Part shown: in pieces, positions 17,767 to 25,909 of the stretch
Position numbering within the stretch: position 1 is the stretch's first letter
Layout: every line of letters begins with the position of its first letter
NCBI RefSeq assembly: GCF_017313105.1
Contig: NZ_JAFLND010000003.1
Location: 668,206 to 732,205, forward strand
From: [Muricauda] lutisoli (nom. illeg.)
GTDB lineage: Bacteria; Bacteroidota; Bacteroidia; Flavobacteriales; Flavobacteriaceae
Direction: 5' to 3'
Length of the DNA stretch: 64,000 nt
Translations under genes and position numbers: made by a program
Notes under the pieces: generated by a model
Databases searched by the model: none
What the model was told of the DNA's origin: nothing
Seen by the model: only the letters and a program-made list of their open reading frames with translations

Positions 17767-17965
17767 AACTCGGGGGTTGTTTAAAAACTTTATGGTTCTA
17801 AGAAATTTCTGACCAATGTATAATTATTCAATATGTAATTCGATTTAATGTTGTGAAAACACTTATTCGTGTGGTATTTATCAATTTAAGCTATGTGTGG
17901 CAAAAATAAAAAAGAAGGAAATTACCTACAATTTATGTTTTCACCCCAAAATGGTATGGATGCTT

Positions 17966-18421
17966 TTATTTGACCACAACGGTATCGGGAACCAATCCAG
18001 TGTAGTCGCCCCCATTCCTTATAACATCTCGAACAATGGAAGAGCTGATGTAAGATTTTCCGGAAGATGTCAACAGAAATACCGTTTCAATTTCGGAAAG
18101 CTTTCTATTGGTGTGGGCAATGGCTTTTTCAAATTCAAAATCCGCTGGGTTCCGCAAACCTCTCAAAATAAAATTGGCATCTATCTTTTTGCAAAAGTCA
18201 ACTGTCATGCCCTTGTAAGTGGTTACTTTGATCTTTGGTTCGTCCTTAAAGGCCTCTTTAATAAAGTTGACACGCTCTTCCAAGGTGAACATGTAATTCT
18301 TTTCTGCATTTATACCAATGGCTATCACCAACTCATCAAAAAGGGTAACACCTCTTTTTATAATATCGTAGTGTCCTAAAGTAAGTGGGTCAAAGGAACC
18401 GGGGAACAATGCGCGTCTCAT
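17966..18421 (-). CDS. coaD: Pantetheine-phosphate adenylyltransferase
   Basis: Makes dephospho-CoA from 4'-phosphopantetheine and ATP, the fourth step of CoA synthesis. 151 residues. The nucleotidyltransferase motif is FPGSFDPLTLGHYDII (residues 5-20) with the catalytic TxGH-type histidine, and the C-terminal ISSSIVRDVIRNGGD matches the ISSTxVR motif. Follows ddl by 33 bases on the same strand. The 199 bases between its stop and the histidine kinase start hold no gene I can recognise. Confidence 0.96.
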   Translation of the reverse strand: MRRALFPGSFDPLTLGHYDIIKRGVTLFDELVIAIGINAEKNYMFTLEERVNFIKEAFKDEPKIKVTTYKGMTVDFCKKIDANFILRGLRNPADFEFEKAIAHTNRKLSEIETVFLLTSSGKSYISSSIVRDVIRNGGDYTGLVPDTVVVK

Positions 18422-18454
18422 GTTGTGGAATAAAGTTTTTTAAAAATACGGTTT

Positions 18455-19429
18455 CTATCGCAAAGCTTCAACAATAGCGCTGTCAAAAAGCTCCTCGAGT
18501 GAAATTCCTGCAGTTTTGGCCTGTTGAGGTAAAAGACTTTCTTCGGTAAGTCCAGGTGTGGTGTTTATCTCGAGAAGGTGTGGCTCATCACCAATAAAAA
18601 TAAATTCGCTGCGCGTATAGCCTTTTAACCCTAGGGTTTTATAAATAAACTCGGCCAATTGTGTTACATTGGATTCCTGTATTTTGGAAATTCGAGCAGG
18701 GGTTATCTCTTGTGATTTGCCCATATATTTGGCCTCAAAATCGAAAAAATCGTTTTCTGAAATAATCTCGGTGGCCGGGAGTACGGTTACCTTGTTATTG
18801 AAAGTGATTACCCCGACAGATACCTCTGTGCCATCCAAAAACGACTCGATGATAATCTGTGTATCCTCTTTGAATGCATTTTCTATGGCATTGCCCAAAT
18901 CCTCTATGTTGTGCACTTTGGAAACTCCGTAACTACTGCCTGCTCTGTTCGCCTTTACAAAACATGGAAGACCAACCTTATCCACAATCGCATCCTCATC
19001 AATTGTTTGTCCTTTGTTCAAAAAATAAGAGGTGGCGCAAGGAACGCCATAAGGTTTCAGTGTGCTCAACAAGTCCCTTTTATTAAAAGTAAGGGCTGCC
19101 TCATAATGGTTGCACGAGGTTTGTGGAATCCCTAAAAGTTCAAAATAGGCCTGCATTAGACCATCTTCTCCTGGAGTTCCATGGATTGCATTGAAAACAC
19201 AATCAAAATGAACTTTTTTGCCATCATCTTTTATGCTGAAATCGGATTTCTCCATGGGGTGTTCCTTATCGGCTCCATCCAAATAAAACCAGCTATCCTT
19301 AGTTATTATAATTCGGTACGCGTTGTATTTGGTCTTATCCAGATACTTGTACACAACATTCCCGCTTTTGATGGAAATATTGTGCTCGCTGGAGTAGCCG
19401 CCCATAATTATGGCAATGTTCTTTTTCAT
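18455..19429 (-). CDS. ddl: D-alanine--D-alanine ligase
   Basis: ATP-grasp enzyme that makes the D-Ala-D-Ala dipeptide for peptidoglycan. 324 residues. Visible motifs: IIMGGYSSEHNISIKSG at the N-terminus, the glycine loop KANRAGSSYGVSKV, and the metal-binding end LLEINTTPGLTEESLLPQQA. Divergent from the PASTA-protein gene across 79 bases. Likely co-transcribed with coaD downstream. Confidence 0.96.
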   Translation of the reverse strand: MKKNIAIIMGGYSSEHNISIKSGNVVYKYLDKTKYNAYRIIITKDSWFYLDGADKEHPMEKSDFSIKDDGKKVHFDCVFNAIHGTPGEDGLMQAYFELLGIPQTSCNHYEAALTFNKRDLLSTLKPYGVPCATSYFLNKGQTIDEDAIVDKVGLPCFVKANRAGSSYGVSKVHNIEDLGNAIENAFKEDTQIIIESFLDGTEVSVGVITFNNKVTVLPATEIISENDFFDFEAKYMGKSQEITPARISKIQESNVTQLAEFIYKTLGLKGYTRSEFIFIGDEPHLLEINTTPGLTEESLLPQQAKTAGISLEELFDSAIVEALR

Positions 19430-19481
19430 TGACTTGTAAAATATCGCAAAGCCAAAATAAAGAAAAAAGGGTTGGCTTTCC

Positions 19482-19489
19482 TATATTTG
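19482..19489 (+). promoter_or_regulatory. -7 element for the PASTA-rluD transcript
   Basis: TATATTTG, an exact TAnnTTTG match 19 bases before the PASTA gene ATG. No well-spaced -33 TTG is seen. Confidence 0.55.
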
Positions 19490-19508
19490 TCCCGATAAGG
19501 TGAACTAC

Positions 19509-20096
19509 ATGAAAAATTTTTTCAACTTTTTAAAAAGCAAGACTTTTCTAATTCAGTTGGGATTGGCTGCGGTGACCATGTTGGTTTTGGTGTTCGTTGC
19601 TTTGCAATGGCTTAAGAGCACGACCAATCACGGTGAGTTTGTTGAAGTGCCCGATTTTTCCAAAATGTCGGTAATGGAGATGCGAAAAGCCGTAGAGGAA
19701 GCAGGGCTTAGGTACCAGGTATTGGACTCATCCAATTTTAATCCGGAATATCCACGATTTTCAATATTGGAACAAAACCCGCCAGCAGGGAATAAGGTGA
19801 AGGCCAATCGTAAAATTTATTTTACGGTAAACCCATCGGGATACAAAGAAGTGAGCGTGCCGGATATTGTACAGGTTACGCAGCGTAATGCAGCATCTAT
19901 GTTAAGAGCTGTTGGTTTGGATGTAGAACGTGTTACCTACATTGATGAACTTGGTAAGGACATGGTCTACAGAATGAAGTACAAAGGGAAATACATTAAA
20001 CCTGGCGACCGATTGCCCAAAACTTCCAAAGTGGAATTGATCTGTGGCAACGGAAACATTCCCGGTAGTGCCAGGGTACAGGCAGACTCCAACTAA
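19509..20096 (+). CDS. Membrane-anchored PASTA-domain protein
   Basis: 195 residues: a short cytoplasmic start (KNFFNFLKSKTF), one membrane helix (LIQLGLAAVTMLVLVFVALQ) and two PASTA-like repeats outside, beginning at EFVEVPDFSKMSVMEMRKAVEEAG and EVSVPDIVQVTQRNAASMLRAVG. PASTA domains bind peptidoglycan or muropeptides. There is no kinase or transpeptidase domain attached. The ATG at 19509 is preferred to a GTG three codons earlier. It lies opposite ddl and 3 bases before rluD; its job may be cell-wall sensing or anchoring, which is inference. Confidence 0.82.
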   Translation: MKNFFNFLKSKTFLIQLGLAAVTMLVLVFVALQWLKSTTNHGEFVEVPDFSKMSVMEMRKAVEEAGLRYQVLDSSNFNPEYPRFSILEQNPPAGNKVKANRKIYFTVNPSGYKEVSVPDIVQVTQRNAASMLRAVGLDVERVTYIDELGKDMVYRMKYKGKYIKPGDRLPKTSKVELICGNGNIPGSARVQADSN

Positions 20097-20099
20097 AGC

Positions 20100-21131
20100 A
20101 TGAATACTTCGGACAATCAGGACGAGCTTTCTCAAGATGATCTCTATGAGCATCATGGTTTTGTGGCCTCTAAGGGCCAGGAACCTTTGCGCGTGGATAA
20201 GTTCTTGATGAACTTTATCGAGAATGCTACGCGGAACAAAATCCAACAAGCGGCTAAAAAAGGTCATATTTGGGTGAATGGCTCCATTGTAAAGCAAAAT
20301 TACAAGGTAAAGGCAGGTGATGAGGTAAAGGTGATGTTCGAGCATCCACCCTACGAGTTTTTACTGACACCTGAGGACATTCCACTGGATATTGTTTATG
20401 AAGATGATGTGCTATTGGTGGTGAACAAACCTGCAGGCATGGTGGTACACCCGGGACATGGAAATTACTCGGGAACGCTGATCAATGCGCTGGTCTATCA
20501 TTTCGAAAATTTGCCCAATAATAGTTCGGACCGGCCAGGATTGGTCCACCGAATTGATAAGGATACTTCGGGCTTGTTGGTAATTGCCAAAACAGAATCG
20601 GCCATGACCCATTTGGCCCAGCAATTTTTTGACAAGACCAGTGAGCGGGAATACGTGGCCTTGGTTTGGGGCAATTTGGAAGATGATGAAGGGACCATCG
20701 AGGGGAATATTGCCCGCAATCCCAAAAACCGCCTCCAAATGATGGTGTTTCCGGAAGGAGATGAAGGGAAGGAAGCTGTAACACACTACAAAGTACTGGA
20801 GCGTTTCGGATACGTTACTTTGGTTTCGTGTAGGCTGGAAACCGGAAGAACCCATCAGATTCGGGTACACATGAAGTACATTGGGCATACCCTCTTCAAC
20901 GATGAGCGCTACGGGGGCGATAAGATTTTAAAGGGTACCACTTTTACCAAATACAAGCAATTTGTGGAAAATGCCTTTAAAGTACTGCCCAGACAAGCAC
21001 TGCACGCCAAAACACTTGGATTTGAACACCCTGTGACCGGAGAGTTCATGCGATTTGATTCCGAACTGCCCGAGGATATGGTAAATTGTATTGAAAAGTG
21101 GCGGGGCTATGCAAAGCACCACGAATCATAG
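20100..21131 (+). CDS. rluD: RluA/RluD-family 23S rRNA pseudouridine synthase
   Basis: 343 residues. An S4 RNA-binding domain comes first (LRVDKFLMNFIENATRNKIQ...), then the catalytic domain with the signature HRIDKDTSGLLVIAKT, whose aspartate is the catalytic nucleophile, and the later motif LETGRTHQIRVHM. Length and S4 domain fit RluD (23S helix 69), but RluC- or RluA-type specificity cannot be excluded. Begins 3 bases after the PASTA-protein stop, so co-transcribed. Confidence 0.88.
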   Translation: MNTSDNQDELSQDDLYEHHGFVASKGQEPLRVDKFLMNFIENATRNKIQQAAKKGHIWVNGSIVKQNYKVKAGDEVKVMFEHPPYEFLLTPEDIPLDIVYEDDVLLVVNKPAGMVVHPGHGNYSGTLINALVYHFENLPNNSSDRPGLVHRIDKDTSGLLVIAKTESAMTHLAQQFFDKTSEREYVALVWGNLEDDEGTIEGNIARNPKNRLQMMVFPEGDEGKEAVTHYKVLERFGYVTLVSCRLETGRTHQIRVHMKYIGHTLFNDERYGGDKILKGTTFTKYKQFVENAFKVLPRQALHAKTLGFEHPVTGEFMRFDSELPEDMVNCIEKWRGYAKHHES

Positions 21132-21219
21132 TTTTCTTCAATCCCAAGATTGAAAACACCATTGGAATAGGCTTCCAAATAAGTAAAATCCTCGTTATTT
21201 TTACAAAAATTAGAACAAG

Positions 21220-21981
21220 ATGAAAATTGTGATATCTCCTGCAAAGTCATTGGATTACGATACGGCTTTGCCTACATCAAAATATAGTCAGCCTAAATTT
21301 TTGGAACAAGCGGAAAAACTGAATTCCGTTCTTAAAAAGAAAAAGCCCAAAGCCTTGTCGGAGCTGATGTCCATTTCTGATAAGTTGGCTGATTTAAATT
21401 GGGAACGCAACCAAAAATTTGAGCTTCCGTTTACTGCAGACAATGCTAGACCTGCTATTTATGCATTCAACGGTGATGTGTACCAAGGTTTGGATGCCTA
21501 TACCATCCCGGAGGATAAATTGGATCGTCTGCAGGATACCTTACGAATCCTGTCTGGTCTTTACGGTGTTTTAAAGCCTTTGGATTTGATGCAACCTTAT
21601 CGATTGGAAATGGGTACACAATTAAAAGTGGGCCGCAAAAAGAATTTATACGAGTTTTGGAAAGATCGGATTACGGAATCCCTGAACAAGGAACTAAAGG
21701 ACGGCGAGCTGTTCGTTAACCTGGCCAGTAACGAATATTTTAGTGCCGTGGACGATAAAAGCCTTAAGGTTCCGGTAATTGCGCCTGTATTCAAGGATTG
21801 GAAGAACGATAAATTAAAAGTCATCAGTTTTTACGCTAAAAAAGCACGTGGTTCCATGGTCCGTTATATCTTGGATACGGGAGCCGAAACCTTGGACGAT
21901 ATCAAGAATTTTGACTACGACGGATATCTCTTCAGTGAGGAACATACGGTAAAGAAAAACGAACCTGTGTTCATCCGTTAA
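21220..21981 (+). CDS. yaaA: Peroxide stress protein YaaA (UPF0246/DUF328)
   Basis: 253 residues, matching the whole YaaA family. The conserved N-terminus [12 protein letters not shown], the central [21 protein letters not shown] and the [15 protein letters not shown] block are present. In E. coli YaaA limits intracellular iron and DNA damage during peroxide stress. Stands alone, with its own short upstream region and a 9-bp inverted repeat downstream. Confidence 0.93.
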   Translation: MKIVISPAKSLDYDTALPTSKYSQPKFLEQAEKLNSVLKKKKPKALSELMSISDKLADLNWERNQKFELPFTADNARPAIYAFNGDVYQGLDAYTIPEDKLDRLQDTLRILSGLYGVLKPLDLMQPYRLEMGTQLKVGRKKNLYEFWKDRITESLNKELKDGELFVNLASNEYFSAVDDKSLKVPVIAPVFKDWKNDKLKVISFYAKKARGSMVRYILDTGAETLDDIKNFDYDGYLFSEEHTVKKNEPVFIR

Positions 21982-22025
21982 AAAACTTTGGTAAAATCCG
22001 AAGTAATCTTTAAGTTATACTCGAC

Positions 22026-22060
22026 AAGGCATGTTGTTACGATTAGAGTGCACATGCCTT
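22026..22060. repeat. Inverted repeat between yaaA and ppc
   Basis: Perfect 9-bp arms AAGGCATGT (22026-22034) and ACATGCCTT (22052-22060) around a 17-base loop. No T-tract follows, so it is a weak terminator candidate; it may instead be a protein site upstream of ppc. Confidence 0.4.
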
Positions 22061-22154
22061 AAATTGTGATACACTTAAATTTAACCCAGAGGTTACACTT
22101 TATTCACGACCTTTGAGTGTTTGTCCATTTTTAACACTAACATAAAATATATTC

Positions 22155-24704
22155 ATGCAGCAGCAGACTAAACGGTTAGAAGAGTTTAAAAAATCGGTAA
22201 CCAATAAATTCAATATCTATAACAGCCTTTTCTTGAGCTTGCCCTACAAGAATGTCGAAAATGTTGGGATTCTTATTCCCCTTTTGCTCGACCAGTGCGA
22301 AAAAGGACTCAAAGAGGGCAAGGAGCCACAAGAGATTTTGGAGGTGTTCTTTTCCAATTTTGTCGATATTCAGGATGAACGGGAACGGTTGGACTTTATG
22401 TTCAGGATAGTGCAATACGTGGAGCGTCAAGTAGTGCTGTACGACAGTGTCGAAGATTCAGCATTTCCTAAACTACAGGAATACAGTAGTTCCTTGACCA
22501 TCAAGGATTACTTTGAATTGGTGAACCGAACCAAAAATTGGGACAAGGTCTCCAAGAAACTTTCCACCTTTAGTGCACGTATTGTTTTAACGGCACACCC
22601 CACGCAGTTTTACACGCCCGCTGTTTTGGACATTATTGCCGAGCTACGCTCATTGATCGATGAAGATAGGATACATGACATTGATGTGACCTTGCAACAA
22701 TTGGGGTTAACATCCTTGATCAATGCCAAGAAGCCGACACCTTTGGACGAGGCAAAAAACATTATCTACATTCTTCGTAATACCTATTACGATGCTGTTG
22801 GAGAACTATATCAATACGTAAAAAGCAATATTCGGGACGATAAGTTTGAGAACTATGACTTAATGAAACTCGGATTTTGGCCTGGAGGAGACCGTGACGG
22901 AAATCCATTTGTAACGGCCGATATCACCAAGCAAGTGGCAGATGAGTTAAGGTTGACTTTGATGAAGTGCTATTATAACGAATTGAAAAGTCTTAGAAAG
23001 AAACTGACCTTTAAGAGCATGCAAGAGGAAATCAGTTCGTTGAGCACAAAACTGTACCATGCCATGTTCGACCCAAATGCACCCATTTCCTATGAAGGGA
23101 TTATCGGTCATTTAAGTGTGATGAGGGAGAAATTGATAGCCGATTATCATGAGTTGTATCTGGATGAATTAGATCAGTTTATAGACAAGGTTCATATCTT
23201 CAAAACACATTTTGCCACTTTGGATATCCGTCAAGACCACAGCAAGCACTTGTTGGTGGTGGAAACTGTGCTGAAAAAGCAGGGCATCATCAAGGAAAGT
23301 ATTGATGAGCTCAAAGAAGATGAATTGGTAAAGACCTTGCTTGAGGACAACTTCAAACTAAACCCAAAGGATTTTGACGATGATATTGTGAAAGATACCA
23401 TTGTTAATATTCAGAACTTAAAAGCAATCCAGGGGAAGAACGGGGAAGATGGTTGTAATAGGTACATCATCAGTAATTCAGAAGATATTTTTTCCGTGTT
23501 GTTCGTATTCGGATTGTTCAGATGGTGCGGATGGGACGAGAAGGATATCACTTTCGATATTGTTCCATTGTTCGAGACCATGAAAGGTATGGATGCTTCC
23601 GAAGAGGTGATGCAAACCCTGTTCGATATCCCAAAATACAGACAACATTTGGAACGAAGAAGAGATATTCACACCATAATGCTCGGTTTCTCTGATGGAA
23701 CCAAGGATGGAGGATACTTGAAAGCGAACTGGTCCATCTTAAAAACCAAGGAGACCTTGAGCAAAGTCTGTAAGAAAAACGGAATCGCCGCCATCTTCTT
23801 TGATGGTAGGGGAGGACCGCCAGCACGGGGTGGAGGTAAAACGCACAGATTCTATGCTGCCCAGACCAAGGATGTGGCCAACCACGAGATTCAGTTAACC
23901 ATTCAGGGGCAGACCATTACCAGTACTTACGGAACAAAGGAGCAATTTATTCATAACTCCGAGCAGTTGCTCACCGCAGGACTAAGCAACAATCTGTTCG
24001 GTAAGGAGCTTACCATTTCGGCAGCACAACGCAAATTGATCGAGGAGCTTTCTGAGCTTAGTTTCGATAAATATGATGCTTTAAAACAGCATGAGAAATT
24101 TATACCGTACTTAGAAAATAGAAGTACCCTAAAATATTATACCAAAGCCAACATTGGTAGTAGACCAGGTAAGCGCGGTAACAAAAAGCAGCTGACGCTT
24201 TCCGATTTACGAGCGATTTCATTCGTGGGTTCATGGAGTCAGTTAAAACAAAACGTTCCCGGTTACTTTGGATTGGGCTCTGCCTTTCAGAAGTTGAAGG
24301 AGGAAGGGCGATTGAGTGAGGTGAAGAAGTTGTACAAGGAAGTTCCTTTCTTTAAAGCCCTGATGCTGAACAGTATGATGTCCTTGGCCAAATCCAATTT
24401 TGACTTGACCAGTTACATGAAGGACGATCCTGAATTTGGTGATTTCTGGAAGATACTTCACGAGGAATTTGAATTGTCAAAAAAGATGCTCTTACAGATT
24501 TCAGGGCTCAAGATTTTAATGGAGGACGAGGCTGTATCGCGGGAATCGGTAGAGATTAGGGAAAAAATCGTATTGCCATTGTTGGTGATTCAGCAAAACG
24601 CTCTTTATCACATCACACAAAATTCCGAATACAAAGAATTGTACGAGAAGATTGTGACCCGTTCACTCTATGGAAACATCAACGCCAGTAGAAATTCGGC
24701 TTAA
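22155..24704 (+). CDS. ppc: Phosphoenolpyruvate carboxylase
   Basis: Fixes bicarbonate onto PEP to give oxaloacetate and refill the TCA cycle. 849 residues, slightly shorter than E. coli PPC. Catalytic landmarks: LTAHPTQF (catalytic His; the usual residue after Thr is Glu, here Gln), GFWPGGDRDGNPFV, and the glycine-rich loop FDGRGGPPARGGGKTHRF. The C-terminus ends INASRNSA, in place of the familiar RNTG that lines the inhibitor site. It ends in a strong terminator. Function is secure; the motif changes probably mark the Bacteroidota branch of the family. Confidence 0.93.
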   Translation: MQQQTKRLEEFKKSVTNKFNIYNSLFLSLPYKNVENVGILIPLLLDQCEKGLKEGKEPQEILEVFFSNFVDIQDERERLDFMFRIVQYVERQVVLYDSVEDSAFPKLQEYSSSLTIKDYFELVNRTKNWDKVSKKLSTFSARIVLTAHPTQFYTPAVLDIIAELRSLIDEDRIHDIDVTLQQLGLTSLINAKKPTPLDEAKNIIYILRNTYYDAVGELYQYVKSNIRDDKFENYDLMKLGFWPGGDRDGNPFVTADITKQVADELRLTLMKCYYNELKSLRKKLTFKSMQEEISSLSTKLYHAMFDPNAPISYEGIIGHLSVMREKLIADYHELYLDELDQFIDKVHIFKTHFATLDIRQDHSKHLLVVETVLKKQGIIKESIDELKEDELVKTLLEDNFKLNPKDFDDDIVKDTIVNIQNLKAIQGKNGEDGCNRYIISNSEDIFSVLFVFGLFRWCGWDEKDITFDIVPLFETMKGMDASEEVMQTLFDIPKYRQHLERRRDIHTIMLGFSDGTKDGGYLKANWSILKTKETLSKVCKKNGIAAIFFDGRGGPPARGGGKTHRFYAAQTKDVANHEIQLTIQGQTITSTYGTKEQFIHNSEQLLTAGLSNNLFGKELTISAAQRKLIEELSELSFDKYDALKQHEKFIPYLENRSTLKYYTKANIGSRPGKRGNKKQLTLSDLRAISFVGSWSQLKQNVPGYFGLGSAFQKLKEEGRLSEVKKLYKEVPFFKALMLNSMMSLAKSNFDLTSYMKDDPEFGDFWKILHEEFELSKKMLLQISGLKILMEDEAVSRESVEIREKIVLPLLVIQQNALYHITQNSEYKELYEKIVTRSLYGNINASRNSA

Positions 24705-24746
24705 TGCTGGATTTCTTCTCAGGATAATACAAGTTCAATAGTTGTA

Positions 24747-24795
24747 AATCGGTATGATGCTTTACATTTTGCATCATGCCGATTGTTTATTTTTT
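24747..24795 (+). terminator. Intrinsic terminator after ppc
   Basis: A 14-bp stem AATCGGTATGATGC / GCATCATGCCGATT (24747-24760 and 24771-24784, one G-U pair) with a 10-base loop, then GTTTATTTTTT. It spans the TTG at 24783, which argues against that codon as the start of the next gene. Confidence 0.85.
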
Positions 24796-24824
24796 ACCCA
24801 GATACGGAACAGAATACTTTCAAT

Positions 24825-25523
24825 TTGAGTTCACAAAGTTTTAAGCACACACATCCTTACGAACCCTTTTTATTGTCCAAGGCGACTAAATTGATTGTGG
24901 GGACCTTGCCACCACCTCGATTTACAACAGGGCAGTTAAAGCCACAGGACGTGGATTTTTGTTATGGAAGTTGCAACGGTCAGTTGTGGCCCATTCTGGA
25001 TAAAATCTTTGATTTGGGTCTAAAGTTTGAAAATACGGAGGAAGCGGTTGAGCAACGAAAGCGTTTTTTGGTCGAGCATAAAATAGGGGTGTGTGATATT
25101 GTTGAAAGTGCCGAACGTGAAAAAATAGATGCCTCTGATCTGGGCATGCAAAATGTGGTGCTTCGAGATTTAGTTGGTTACTTAAAAAAGTATCCCAACA
25201 TCGACACACTTTTATTCACTGGAGGAAACAGTAAAAATGGCCCGGAATACTTCTTTCGTAAACAGCTAAAGGAAAATGGTCTCAAATTAAAGGTTGTCTC
25301 CAACCAAGTGCCTCGTATCCATCATCTGGAGTTACCTTTAACTTCGAGTTCTGTGTCAGTTCGAGCGCAGTCGAGAACCATAAAAACCGTTTCACTGACC
25401 GCCCCTTCGGGAGCTGCCAATCGGGCAGTAGGGAGTTTACAGGAATACAAAGACTTAAAAAGTAAAAACCCTGAATTCAATACGTTGGATTATAGAATAA
25501 TGCAATATCAGGAGTTTTTTTAA
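24825..25523 (+). CDS. Uracil-DNA glycosylase-superfamily protein with an in-frame repeat insertion
   Basis: About 232 residues from a TTG at 24825 (SSQSFKHTHPYEPFLL); an upstream TTG at 24783 lies in the ppc terminator. Recognised features are LIVGTLPPPRF, the CYGSCNGQLWPIL segment and SLTAPSGAANRAVGS near the C-terminus, as in a UDG-like family common in Bacteroidota; it may excise damaged or mismatched bases, but the substrate is unproven. The stretch LTSSSVSVRAQS before RTIKTVSL does not fit the family and coincides with a short repeat (25355-25380), so it looks like an in-frame insertion just ahead of the conserved motif. Activity is uncertain. Confidence 0.72.
   Translation: MSSQSFKHTHPYEPFLLSKATKLIVGTLPPPRFTTGQLKPQDVDFCYGSCNGQLWPILDKIFDLGLKFENTEEAVEQRKRFLVEHKIGVCDIVESAEREKIDASDLGMQNVVLRDLVGYLKKYPNIDTLLFTGGNSKNGPEYFFRKQLKENGLKLKVVSNQVPRIHHLELPLTSSSVSVRAQSRTIKTVSLTAPSGAANRAVGSLQEYKDLKSKNPEFNTLDYRIMQYQEFF
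25355..25380. repeat. Short interspersed repeat inserted in the UDG-like gene
   Basis: A 26-base stretch beginning TGTCAGTTCGAGCG and ending CAGTCGAGAACC. I know this motif from intergenic regions of many flavobacterial genomes. Here it lies in frame inside a gene. Only one copy is in the window. Confidence 0.5.
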
Positions 25524-25639
25524 GATGATAAAGGTTCAATTGATACTTGGGATTGTTCCAATGAAAAGAGCTGTAGGTCAATTTTTATAAGATTTCTACG
25601 TTGTATTAAATAACCAAAAGAAATCCCAAAAACAGAACC

Positions 25640-25837
25640 ATGAAAAACTTACTTAGTGTTACAGCTTTATTGTTTACAATTATTATGTTCGCATCATGCA
25701 CAGCGCATCGAGGAACCGTGAACCGAGGAACTGTTAATAGCAGTACGGCCCCAGGACAAGTGAAAAAAACAACTGGTGCCCAAAGTGCAAAGGCTTATGC
25801 ACCGGGACAACAAAAGAAAAAAGGCAATAATGAATAG
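25640..25837 (+). CDS. Small lipoprotein
   Basis: 65 residues. The N-terminus is a lipoprotein signal (KNLLSVTALLFTIIMFASC, acylated Cys about residue 20), leaving a mature peptide of about 46 residues that is rich in Thr, Gly, Gln and Lys, with two RGTVN repeats and a basic end (YAPGQQKKKGNNE). I recall small Bacteroidota lipoproteins with a similar PGQxKKxTG tail, but no function. It has its own terminator. Confidence 0.75.
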   Translation: MKNLLSVTALLFTIIMFASCTAHRGTVNRGTVNSSTAPGQVKKTTGAQSAKAYAPGQQKKKGNNE

Positions 25838-25857
25838 CCGCTATAATATAATAGCAT

Positions 25858-25887
25858 AAAAAAGCCCCGTTGGTTCGGGGCTTTTTT
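25858..25887. terminator. Bidirectional terminator between the small lipoprotein and the M20 gene
   Basis: Symmetrical AAAAAAGCCCCG / CGGGGCTTTTTT with a six-base loop. It can serve the convergent genes on both strands. Confidence 0.9.
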
Positions 25888-25909
25888 ATTTGGTCATTTT
25901 GATTTTTAT

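Noticed and set aside
17767..17965. Possible small gene between the histidine kinase and coaD
   Set aside because: Open frames there are antisense to coaD or very short, without start signals or family resemblance.
25852..25905. Possible riboswitch or small RNA between the small lipoprotein and the M20 gene
   Set aside because: The only structure is a simple bidirectional terminator.
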